Source of the DNA: Flavobacterium sp.
Lineage (GTDB): Bacteria > Bacteroidota > Bacteroidia > Flavobacteriales > Flavobacteriaceae
Reading direction: 5' to 3'
Length of the DNA stretch: 33,636 nt
NCBI GenBank assembly: GCA_003497625.1
Contig: DNNO01000038.1
Location: 2,015 to 35,650, forward strand
Of the stretch, positions 1 to 5,914 are shown one piece after another (position 1 is the first letter of the stretch; the number at the start of each line of letters is the position of its first letter). The position numbers were made by a program, and so were the translations under genes. The notes under the pieces are model-generated. The model was given only the letters and a program-made list of their open reading frames with translations, searched no databases and was not told where the DNA came from.

Positions 1-475
1 CACCAAAACCAATGGATGAATAATCGTATTCCACTGAACCCGAAATGTGTCCGTTCCAAATAGTGTTTCTGTCATCAGAGCTGTGACTGTAATTTAAAAC
101 CAAAGACGTTAATACATCTTGTGCAGAAGCACCAGAACTCGCTTGCCACGGACTTGGCGTATTACTATCAAACGGATTAATATTTCCTGAGGAAGCTGAC
201 GAATACGCTGAAATTCCAGCATCAACGGTTAATACGTCATCGTCATTTAATGGAATTGCTACTACAAATGTTGGAGTAAGATTTGTTAATTCTTCCATAC
301 CATTTCCACCAGAAACTGCAGAATGAATTCCATCTTGTTTGTAATAACTCATTAAAAAATCGACCTCGATAGATTCCAAAACACGTTTTTTATACGCTAC
401 TTCAGTTGAATCTTTTTCTTGAGAAAAACCAATTAGCGAACAAAATACAAATAGTAGGGTTATTTTATTTTTCAT
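1..475 (-). CDS. DUF3570 family protein, N-terminal part (runs off the window)
   Basis: The start ATG is at 475-473 and 158 codons are open to the window edge, so the C-terminal part is missing. The protein begins with a signal peptide ending about ...GFSQ. The mature part carries the motif DGIHSAVSGGNG (residues about 49-60) followed by alternating polar/hydrophobic stretches and SS/SG-rich loops, which suits an outer-membrane beta-barrel or surface protein. The DGxHSAVxGG motif and its position right after a DUF4266 gene are what I recognise as DUF3570. It is the last visible gene of the operon, 9 bp behind the DUF4266 stop. Its function is not known; a role as the outer-membrane partner of the DUF4266 lipoprotein is inference from synteny. 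Confidence 0.8.
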   Translation of the reverse strand, partial: MKNKITLLFVFCSLIGFSQEKDSTEVAYKKRVLESIEVDFLMSYYKQDGIHSAVSGGNGMEELTNLTPTFVVAIPLNDDDVLTVDAGISAYSSASSGNINPFDSNTPSPWQASSGASAQDVLTSLVLNYSHSSDDRNTIWNGHISGSVEYDYSSIGFG

Positions 476-484
476 TTTTCTCAA

Positions 485-694
485 TTAATTACATCCGCAA
501 CCACCACCAGTTTTTCCACCATTTGCACCCGAAGCAGCTTCGCGATACACTTGAAAAGTGGTTTCAAAACGTTCTGAACTTCTAGCAGAAAGTTTCATTT
601 CTGGATCATTGATATATTGTTTGTCGTATTCTTTAACGGTGTTGCATGAAATAGCTGAAAAAACAACTATTACAACTAAAATTATCTTTTTCAT
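485..694 (-). CDS. DUF4266 small lipoprotein with C-terminal Gly-rich CxC motif
   Basis: A 69-residue protein. It has a short hydrophobic leader and a lipobox-like AISC with Cys17 as the predicted lipidated residue, so it should sit in the periplasm or on the outer membrane. The mature part is about 50 residues and ends REAASGANGGKTGGGCGCN: a glycine-rich tail with a CxC pair (Cys66, Cys68). That tail is what I recognise as DUF4266. The start codon directly abuts the ApbE stop codon (TAA then ATG with no gap), which points to translational coupling. No biochemical role is known to me. Its constant company with an ApbE and a secreted thioredoxin suggests the tail is a substrate for redox or flavin chemistry; this is inference. 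Confidence 0.85.
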   Translation of the reverse strand: MKKIILVVIVVFSAISCNTVKEYDKQYINDPEMKLSARSSERFETTFQVYREAASGANGGKTGGGCGCN

Positions 695-1678
695 TTACTG
701 ATATTTTTTAATGTCTATATTTTTTGAAACGTGAATATTGCCTTTATCATCAACAATAATGCAACCTATTCCGTTTAATTGATTAACTAAATCTAAACCA
801 ACTTCAACTCCTAAAACAAAAATTCCAGTGGCTAAAGCATCTGCTAATTCGGTTTGCTTTGAAAAAACAGAAACACTTACAATTCCGCTTGCTGGATAAC
901 CCGTTCTTGGATCAATAATGTGCGAATAGCGCTTTCCGTTGAACGTAACAAACTTTTCATAACTTCCTGAAGTTTCAACCGCACTATTATCTAATGGAAA
1001 CGTGGCAAATACTTTGTTTTTGTTCATTGGATTAATAATTCCAACAGTCCAAAGCTCACCATTTGGTTGTTTTCCCCAAGTATTGATATCGCCTGAAACA
1101 TTGACTATTCCACTTTTACATCCTTTTTCTTGAAGTAAAACTTTAACTTTATCTGCTATGTAACCTTGACCAATTCCACCAAGACCTAACTTCATTCCTT
1201 TGTTTTTAAGAAAGATTGTAGTGTCTTTTGGATTTAGAATGATGTTTTGATATCCAACTCTTTCAACCGATTTTTTGATAGCTTCTGGAGAAGGCATTTC
1301 CTTCATACTTCCGTCAAATTTCCAAATTTTGTCCATTGACGCATAGCTAATATCAAATGCTCCAGAAGTTAATTTTGAAATTTTAGTAGCTCTCTCAACT
1401 AAATCATATACTTCTTTATCCACTTTAACTGGTGTAATTCCAGCATTTTGATTCACTTTTGAAATTTGAGTCGTTGGAATCCAATCGGAAATTAAATTTT
1501 CAATTCGTTTTACTTCGGCTATAGCCAAATCTGTAAATTGATTTCCCTGAATTGAATCGGAAGCAACAACCGTAATTTCAAACGGACTTCCCAACAAATT
1601 TTGTTTTTTCTTAAAAATTTGTTGACCGAATGAACTACTAATTGCTAAAGCAAATAGAAGAATTGTTACTACTCTCAT
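695..1678 (-). CDS. apbE: FAD:protein FMN transferase (ApbE family), exported
   Basis: A 327-residue protein, normal length for ApbE. A signal peptide covers about residues 1-19. Family motifs are in order: GGIGQGYIAD (167-176), SGDI (195-198), AVETSGSYE (233-241), HIIDPRTGYP (253-262) and the metal-site segment ADALATG (279-285). ApbE enzymes use FAD and Mg2+ to attach FMN through a phosphoester bond to Thr or Ser of extracytoplasmic proteins. Its start overlaps the stop of the upstream thioredoxin gene (ATGA), and the next gene begins directly after its stop. No standard flavin acceptor such as RnfG, NqrC or an FMN-bind protein is encoded nearby, so its target is either the operon's own DUF4266/DUF3570 proteins or a distant protein. 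Confidence 0.93.
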   Translation of the reverse strand: MRVVTILLFALAISSSFGQQIFKKKQNLLGSPFEITVVASDSIQGNQFTDLAIAEVKRIENLISDWIPTTQISKVNQNAGITPVKVDKEVYDLVERATKISKLTSGAFDISYASMDKIWKFDGSMKEMPSPEAIKKSVERVGYQNIILNPKDTTIFLKNKGMKLGLGGIGQGYIADKVKVLLQEKGCKSGIVNVSGDINTWGKQPNGELWTVGIINPMNKNKVFATFPLDNSAVETSGSYEKFVTFNGKRYSHIIDPRTGYPASGIVSVSVFSKQTELADALATGIFVLGVEVGLDLVNQLNGIGCIIVDDKGNIHVSKNIDIKKYQ

Positions 1679-2112
1679 TTTTTCTCTAATGCGTGAATCA
1701 TTTTGATATATTCTTCAGGAGAAACGTTCTTGAATCCCATTTTTCCTAATACTTTCCCGTTTTTATCCAAAACTACAACTAATGGAAAACTACCTTCCAG
1801 ATTGTATTTTTCTGCTAATTTTCTGTTGTGTTCTGTTTGTTCTTTTGGTAATTCATTAGCTTTTTTTCTTGGAAAATTGGCTTTAACCAAAACCCATTCT
1901 GCTGCAGCCTCTTTTTTAAAAACTTCAGATTGCCAAATATTTTTATCTAATTTGATACATGGCGCACACCAATCGGAACCCGAAAAAACGATAACTACAT
2001 TTTTATCTTGTTCGTTTGCTATTTTTTTTGCTTCCTCAAAATTAGTTTGCCATTCTTGTGATACTGCAAAATTGGAAATTGCTAAAGCAAATAATAGAAG
2101 TAACTTTCTCAT
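1675..2112 (-). CDS. secreted thioredoxin-like protein
   Basis: A 145-residue protein with a signal peptide ending about ...AVSQ (residue 19), followed by one thioredoxin fold. The redox motif WCAPC lies at 48-52 in the context SGSDWCAPCIK, and the cis-proline is Pro110 in GSFPLVVVLD. This matches the Thioredoxin_7/DUF255-like small thioredoxins of Bacteroidota. It is the first gene of the operon and overlaps apbE by 4 bp (ATGA). It probably works in the periplasm as a disulfide reductant; the CxC pair of the DUF4266 lipoprotein is an obvious candidate partner, though that is inference from operon structure only. Confidence 0.88.
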   Translation of the reverse strand: MRKLLLLFALAISNFAVSQEWQTNFEEAKKIANEQDKNVVIVFSGSDWCAPCIKLDKNIWQSEVFKKEAAAEWVLVKANFPRKKANELPKEQTEHNRKLAEKYNLEGSFPLVVVLDKNGKVLGKMGFKNVSPEEYIKMIHALEKK

Positions 2113-2129
2113 TTCATTTAAATTTATAT

Positions 2130-2137
2130 CAAATGTA
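2130..2137 (-). promoter_or_regulatory. candidate -7 element for the thioredoxin/apbE operon
   Basis: On the minus strand this reads TACATTTG, a perfect match to the Bacteroidota -7 consensus TAnnTTTG, 17 bp upstream of the thioredoxin start at 2112. I see no good TTG/TTTG -33 element at the expected distance, so the call rests on one box. Confidence 0.4.
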
Positions 2138-2192
2138 ACGAGAATATCTGTTGATTTGTATTTTATTAAATGGAAATTAAGCGAAAATTAAG

Positions 2193-2543
2193 TTAGCTGT
2201 ACAACATTTTCGCCTCTGAAATAACATCAATTAAAACAGCATTGTCTATTTCTTCAATAGAAAAAAAACGTAATGATTTCACTGTATTTCTCTTTTCATC
2301 AACTAGAGTTTCTTGATTTCTTTTTAACTGAAAACCTTTGGCAAAGCCAAGATCTAAAAAACCTTTTTTATGATTGGGAGCCAAATAACAAAATGGTTTT
2401 TTCTTATAATACACATACGGAATTCCCCATTTAAAAAGCAATTCTGATTGAGAAAGTTCCTGCTCTACTACTGCCAAAACATGCAATATCATCGCTTGGT
2501 ATTGTTCAGGTTGACGGAGTATATATGCTTCTGTGGGTTTCAT
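2193..2543 (-). CDS. DUF1801 (YdhG-like) domain protein
   Basis: A 116-residue protein starting MKPTEAYILRQPEQ. The pattern is YdhG/DUF1801-like: a helical N-terminus with PEQYQAMILHVLAVV, then LFKWGIPYVYYKKKPFCYLAPN, then a GFLDLGFAKG strand. I chose the ATG at 2543-2541. The frame stays open to 2618, but that 25-residue extension is not family-like and would run into the divergent promoter region. It is cytoplasmic with no signal peptide, and the function of the family is unknown. It is divergent from the membrane protein at 2630. A second DUF1801 protein lies at 13726-14181, but the two are not close relatives. Confidence 0.8.
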   Translation of the reverse strand: MKPTEAYILRQPEQYQAMILHVLAVVEQELSQSELLFKWGIPYVYYKKKPFCYLAPNHKKGFLDLGFAKGFQLKRNQETLVDEKRNTVKSLRFFSIEEIDNAVLIDVISEAKMLYS

Positions 2544-2578
2544 AGAAAATGATTTCTTCAAAAATAATGTAAAAAATG

Positions 2579-2610
2579 TTTGGTCAACAAAATATTTATT
2601 ATTTACTTTG
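2579..2610 (+). promoter_or_regulatory. promoter of the membrane protein/regulator operon
   Basis: TTTG at 2579-2582, a 20-bp spacer, then TTACTTTG at 2603-2610, which is 7 of 8 matches to TAnnTTTG. The -7 box lies inside the left arm of the palindrome at 2604-2622, so a protein bound there would block RNA polymerase. This is inference from consensus matching. Confidence 0.5.
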
Positions 2611-2622
2611 TATTTCAAAGTA
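2604..2622. promoter_or_regulatory. palindromic operator candidate, copy 1
   Basis: TACTTTG-TATTT-CAAAGTA is a perfect 7-bp inverted repeat with a 5-bp spacer. It overlaps the putative -7 box and ends 7 bp before the start codon at 2630. The same arms and spacer length recur at 3619-3637. The size and symmetry suit a dimeric winged-helix regulator, the obvious candidate being the protein encoded at 3297-3599. Confidence 0.65.
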
Positions 2623-2629
2623 CTTTAAA

Positions 2630-3253
2630 ATGGAAAACGAGAAATATCTTAACGACATTACCGAAATCAAAAATTTGATGAACAAATCATCGCGTTTTAT
2701 CTCTTTGAGTGGCTTATCGGGAATTTTAGCAGGCGTTTATGCATTAGTTGGTGCATGGATGGCTTACAAAACGATATACTTTGATACTTCAACAATGGGT
2801 GCTTATCGCGATTTAATCATTTCTGAAGCTGCAGTAATTCGATTATTGATTATTGCTACTTCTGTTTTAGTGTTGTCGATTGTAACTGGAATTGTGTTAA
2901 GCATTAGCAAAGCAAGAAAAAGTCATGAAAATGTTTGGAACAGCGCTTCCAAAAGATTGGTAATCAACTTTATGATTCCTTTAGCAACTGGTGGATTTTT
3001 CATTATCTTTTTAATCGAAAAAAATATGTTGGGTTTAGTTGCTCCATTAACTTTGATTTTCTACGGATTAGCTTGCGTAAATGCTAGCAAATATACTTTG
3101 GGAGATGTTCGTTATTTAGGAATTACGATGATTGCCTTAGGATTATTATCGACTTGGTTCTTAGGTTATGGCTTATTATTCTGGGCATTAGGTTTTGGAG
3201 GTTGCCATATTTTATATGGAAGTTTAATGTATTTTAAATACGAGAGAAAGTAG
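2630..3253 (+). CDS. multi-pass membrane protein of the CreD locus, unknown function
   Basis: A 207-residue protein starting MENEKYLNDITEIKNLMNK. After a soluble helix of about 25 residues there are about five to six hydrophobic segments: near SGLSGILAGVYALVGAWMAY, LLIIATSVLVLSIVTGIVL, INFMIPLATGGFFIIFLI, LVAPLTLIFYGLACV, ITMIALGLLSTWFLGYG and LLFWALGFGGCHILYG. I chose the ATG at 2630; the frame opens earlier (2576), but the palindromic operator lies between and the extension has no plausible initiation context. It stands immediately upstream of the winged-helix regulator. I do not recognise a named family; membrane proteins like this accompany winged-helix regulators and CreD in flavobacteria. 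A role in sensing the envelope state is inference. Confidence 0.8.
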   Translation: MENEKYLNDITEIKNLMNKSSRFISLSGLSGILAGVYALVGAWMAYKTIYFDTSTMGAYRDLIISEAAVIRLLIIATSVLVLSIVTGIVLSISKARKSHENVWNSASKRLVINFMIPLATGGFFIIFLIEKNMLGLVAPLTLIFYGLACVNASKYTLGDVRYLGITMIALGLLSTWFLGYGLLFWALGFGGCHILYGSLMYFKYERK

Positions 3254-3275
3254 AATTAAGATAACATAAATAAAT

Positions 3276-3301
3276 GAGATTGCTTCGTGCCTCGCAATGA
3301 C
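3276..3301. repeat. dispersed GATTGCTTCG...CTCGCAATGA repeat element (single copy here)
   Basis: The 26-bp segment contains GATTGCTTCGTGCCTCGCAA. In reverse complement (TTGCGAGG...GAAGCAATC) it is the core of a widely dispersed intergenic repeat that I recognise from many bacterial genomes, including flavobacteria. It sits in the 43-bp gap before the winged-helix regulator and supplies the ATG at 3297-3299. Only one copy is in this window, so repeat status rests on recognition, not on repetition seen here. Confidence 0.55.
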
Positions 3302-3599
3302 TATGCTAAACATCATCCAAAATATCAACAAAGCCTTTGATCACCGAATTCGTTTGGGGATAATGTCGGTATTGATGGTAAATGAAAGTGCCGATTTTAA
3401 TATGCTAAAGGAACTTTTAGGTGTAACCGATGGTAATTTAGCTTCACATACCAAAGCATTAGAATTAGAAAATTACATTCAAATTGAAAAACAGTTTATT
3501 GGTAAAAAACCAAATACGAAATACAGTGCTACCAAAGAAGGTCGTGATGCTTTCACGGCTCATATTGAAGCGCTTGAAAAATTAATCAAGAAAAGCTAA
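3297..3599 (+). CDS. winged-helix transcriptional regulator (HTH_34-like)
   Basis: A 100-residue single-domain protein. The segment DHRIRLGIMSVLMVNESADFN, then LKELLGVTDGNLASHTKALELENYI, then a GKKPNTKYSATKEGRDAF wing is a standard MarR/ArsR-like winged helix, with the recognition helix about DGNLASHTKALE. There is no effector domain, so it resembles small dimeric repressors. The first ATG (3297) lies inside a dispersed-repeat remnant; the in-frame ATG at 3303, giving MLNIIQNINKAF, is an equally good and perhaps older start. Two palindromes flank the gene, one before the upstream membrane-protein gene and one just after it, consistent with autoregulation and control of the downstream genes. 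Confidence 0.88.
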   Translation: MTMLNIIQNINKAFDHRIRLGIMSVLMVNESADFNMLKELLGVTDGNLASHTKALELENYIQIEKQFIGKKPNTKYSATKEGRDAFTAHIEALEKLIKKS

Positions 3600-3618
3600 A
3601 CCTATTTTTTTATCTATT

Positions 3619-3637
3619 TACTTTGAAATTCAAAGTA
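3619..3637. promoter_or_regulatory. palindromic operator candidate, copy 2
   Basis: TACTTTG-AAATT-CAAAGTA has the same 7-bp arms and 5-bp spacer as copy 1, and the spacer sequence differs. It lies 16 bp upstream of the Coq4-like start at 3654. A TTACTTTG (3618-3625) again overlaps the left arm, so it may also coincide with an internal promoter -7 box, but no -33 element is evident. Confidence 0.65.
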
Positions 3638-3653
3638 CTTTTAATTAATATTT

Positions 3654-4109
3654 ATGAGAGATTTATTCATCGAAAAAATGTACGAAATCAGTAAGAAACC
3701 ATATCAAAAATTCTTTAAGAAAGGAAAAGCTTGGGATTTTGAAGTCAATCAATTGATACAACTTCCTAATGATAGCTTGGGATTTCATTTAGGTTGCTTT
3801 TTACTGAAATACAATTTCGAAATCCAACCCAAATTGGAAGACCACGACATTATTCACGTGTTGACCAATACCGGAATTTCAGTTGTGGAAGAAATAGGTA
3901 TGCAATATTATTTGTACGGAAACGGCAAACGAAGCTTGTATTTAATGATGGTAATCATTTCTGGAACACTCTTCTATCCTACTCGATTTTCCTATTTCAA
4001 ACAACAATTTAAACGAGGGAAGACAGCACATGAATTCTACGGATTGGATTTTTTAAATATGCTTTCGGTTCCACTAACTCACATTCAAAAAACCTTTAAT
4101 ATTCAGTAA
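3654..4109 (+). CDS. Coq4-like protein with HDxxHx11E metal motif
   Basis: A 151-residue soluble protein. It contains HDIIH (residues 64-68) followed after exactly 11 residues by Glu80, which is the HDxxHx11E metal-binding signature of Coq4. Surrounding features also fit: LGFHLGCFLLKYNF before the motif and a GLDFLNMLSVPLTHIQ tail. Mitochondrial and proteobacterial Coq4 acts in ubiquinone synthesis, and Bacteroidota make menaquinone, so the true substrate is unknown. The gene has its own palindrome upstream and is followed after 1 bp by the ATG of a small membrane protein, placing it in the CreD operon. Confidence 0.75.
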   Translation: MRDLFIEKMYEISKKPYQKFFKKGKAWDFEVNQLIQLPNDSLGFHLGCFLLKYNFEIQPKLEDHDIIHVLTNTGISVVEEIGMQYYLYGNGKRSLYLMMVIISGTLFYPTRFSYFKQQFKRGKTAHEFYGLDFLNMLSVPLTHIQKTFNIQ

Positions 4110-4110
4110 C

Positions 4111-4236
4111 ATGAACAAACTCATTAACATTAGTATGACCATCGGAATTTTATTCTTTATCGGAATGGAAATCACAAAAAACAGCATAACTGAAACTAAA
4201 ACAAAAATAAGAACTACATGGAAAAAGAGTTTTTAA
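4111..4236 (+). CDS. small membrane protein (41 aa), unknown
   Basis: The open frame begins 1 bp after the Coq4-like stop codon and encodes MNKLINISMTIGILFFIGME followed by a Lys/Thr-rich tail ending WKKSF. It has one hydrophobic segment (about residues 5-19) and a basic, soluble C-terminus. It overlaps the next gene's start by 19 bp. The stop-to-start spacing and the codon pattern support real, coupled translation, but the tiny size leaves doubt. I do not recognise a family. Confidence 0.5.
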   Translation: MNKLINISMTIGILFFIGMEITKNSITETKTKIRTTWKKSF

Positions 4237-4517
4237 AACTTCCTCTTGCTATTCAAATGGCAATTGTATCGTTTGGAATTGGTACACTATTATTATTACT
4301 TCATTTTATATTTAAAAACTCTGATATAATAGTAACAGTCGGAATTTATTACGTCCTGATTTCATTTCTTATAAATGGTTTAATGCTTTTAAAACTCATA
4401 ATTGATTGGATTACTGAACCTCTAAACAGACCTCAAATTGAGAGACAAGCATTAATTCTATTTGCTAATGTTCCTATTTCATTCGTTTACTTTTTAATTG
4501 TAATCTATACTCTTTAA
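4218..4517 (+). CDS. three-helix small membrane protein, unknown
   Basis: A 99-residue protein with three clear hydrophobic segments: about 12-32 (IQMAIVSFGIGTLLLLLHFIF), 37-62 (VTVGIYYVLISFLINGLMLLKLII) and 80-98 (LILFANVPISFVYFLIVIY). A short polar loop EPLNRPQIERQ lies before the last helix. It begins inside the preceding 41-aa frame and is followed after 35 bp by creD. I recognise no named family. Its context suggests an inner-membrane accessory of CreD or of the membrane protein at 2630. Confidence 0.7.
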   Translation: MEKEFLKLPLAIQMAIVSFGIGTLLLLLHFIFKNSDIIVTVGIYYVLISFLINGLMLLKLIIDWITEPLNRPQIERQALILFANVPISFVYFLIVIYTL

Positions 4518-4552
4518 ACACATTAACTTAATAAAACTATAAATCAAACATC

Positions 4553-5848
4553 ATGGAAACACAAATGCAACAAGAACCAAAAGTACCGTTCTTTCAAACC
4601 ACAACCGCTAAAATGATCATGGTTGGGATTCTAACCTTAGTATTAATCATTCCACTTGCTTTAGTACAAGAATTAATCGTAGAAAGAAGCCAACGCCAAA
4701 AAGAAGTCATTACTGAAACCACTGCTAAATGGGGAAATTCCGTTTACTTTTATGGTCCTATTTTAAAAGTACCATATAAAGACCCAATGTCGGGAGCCAA
4801 TAATTATGCCTATTTCTTTCCAGAAACTTTGAATAACAAATCAGAAGTTACTATGGTAAAACCTTTGGAACGAAGTATTTACAAATCAAATGTATTTACC
4901 ACTAAAATGCAATTTGATGGAAAATATAGTAACCCAAATTTTGCTTCGAAAGGAATTCCTGCAGAAAACATTTATTGGAATCGCGCTAAAATTTTAATTC
5001 GAACTACCAATTTGAAAAGCCTGAAAGACGAAGTAAAAATGAAAATTGGCAACCAAAACCTAGCTTTTGAATCGGTTGCAAATAGTACAAACGACAGTAT
5101 TGAAAGTTTGGAAACCAACTATTTTGATTATAAAATGCTTGAAAACAATACCAAATTTAATTTTACGATTTCATTTAACGGAAGCAAGCAAGTAAAAATG
5201 GTTCCGATTGGAAAAACTACTGATGCGAAAATAACTTCTAATTGGAATTCGCCGAACTTTAACGGAAACTTCTCGCCTATTTCTAGAGAAATTACAGATA
5301 ATGGCTTTGAAGCGAATTGGAAAATACTACACTTCAATCGTCCGTTTGCACAAAACTATTTTGAAGTTTTACCTGAATTAGGCAAATACGCTTTTGCAGT
5401 AGATTTTATTACGCCAGTTGACGAATATCAGCAAAACGAACGCGCCTCTAAATATGGGTTTTTAGTGATTGGATTAACGTTTTTGATTTTCTTTTTGATT
5501 CAGTCGATAAGTAAAATCAACATTCATATTTTTCAATATTCAATGATTGGAATAGCGTTAATCATGTTTTACACATTGCTAATTTCGATTACAGAACACA
5601 GTACTTTTTCTTTTGCCTATTTAATAGCTGGAGCTTCTGTCATCATTATGATTTCTCTCTATTCGATTTCTATTTTAAAAGATAAAAAGTTTCCAATGTT
5701 TATTGGAGCATCGTTGAGTGTTTTATATACTTTTATTTATGTGATTATCCAATTGGAAGATTATGCACTTTTAGTTGGAAGTATTGGATTATTCTTAATA
5801 TTAGCAGCCGTGATGTATTTTTCAAGAAAAATTGAGTGGAATAAGTAA
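4553..5848 (+). CDS. creD: CreD-family inner-membrane protein
   Basis: A 431-residue protein, close to the usual CreD length of about 450. It has one N-terminal membrane segment (about 19-42), then a large extracytoplasmic domain with the typical CreD phrase WGNSVYFYGPILKVPYKDP, then the hallmark RASKYGFLVIGLTFLIFFLIQ and a cluster of C-terminal membrane helices. E. coli CreD is controlled by CreBC and linked to envelope integrity and beta-lactam and colicin phenotypes. Here no CreBC is present; a winged-helix regulator lies four genes upstream, so control is likely different. It is the last gene of the plus-strand operon and ends at a strong hairpin. Confidence 0.92.
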   Translation: METQMQQEPKVPFFQTTTAKMIMVGILTLVLIIPLALVQELIVERSQRQKEVITETTAKWGNSVYFYGPILKVPYKDPMSGANNYAYFFPETLNNKSEVTMVKPLERSIYKSNVFTTKMQFDGKYSNPNFASKGIPAENIYWNRAKILIRTTNLKSLKDEVKMKIGNQNLAFESVANSTNDSIESLETNYFDYKMLENNTKFNFTISFNGSKQVKMVPIGKTTDAKITSNWNSPNFNGNFSPISREITDNGFEANWKILHFNRPFAQNYFEVLPELGKYAFAVDFITPVDEYQQNERASKYGFLVIGLTFLIFFLIQSISKINIHIFQYSMIGIALIMFYTLLISITEHSTFSFAYLIAGASVIIMISLYSISILKDKKFPMFIGASLSVLYTFIYVIIQLEDYALLVGSIGLFLILAAVMYFSRKIEWNK

Positions 5849-5853
5849 AAGCA

Positions 5854-5887
5854 AAACCTCCGATTGAAGATTTTCAATCGGAGGTTT
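5854..5887. terminator. bidirectional terminator between creD and the sugar transporter
   Basis: A perfect 15-bp stem AAACCTCCGATTGAA (5854-5868) and its complement (5873-5887) enclose a GATT loop. It lies between two convergent genes and has A/T-rich flanks on both sides, so it can serve both. Confidence 0.85.
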
Positions 5888-5914
5888 ATACTTTGTTCTT
5901 TTAACTTTATACTT

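Noticed and set aside
1703..2191. A 162-codon open frame on the plus strand opposite the secreted thioredoxin gene
   Set aside because: The opposite strand encodes a protein with an intact WCAPC motif and operon coupling; the plus-strand frame has no recognisable domain and is explained as a shadow.
2544..2618. N-terminal extension of the DUF1801 protein to an earlier in-frame Met
   Set aside because: The added 25 residues are not DUF1801-like and would overlap the divergent promoter region; MKPTEAY at 2543 is a better start.
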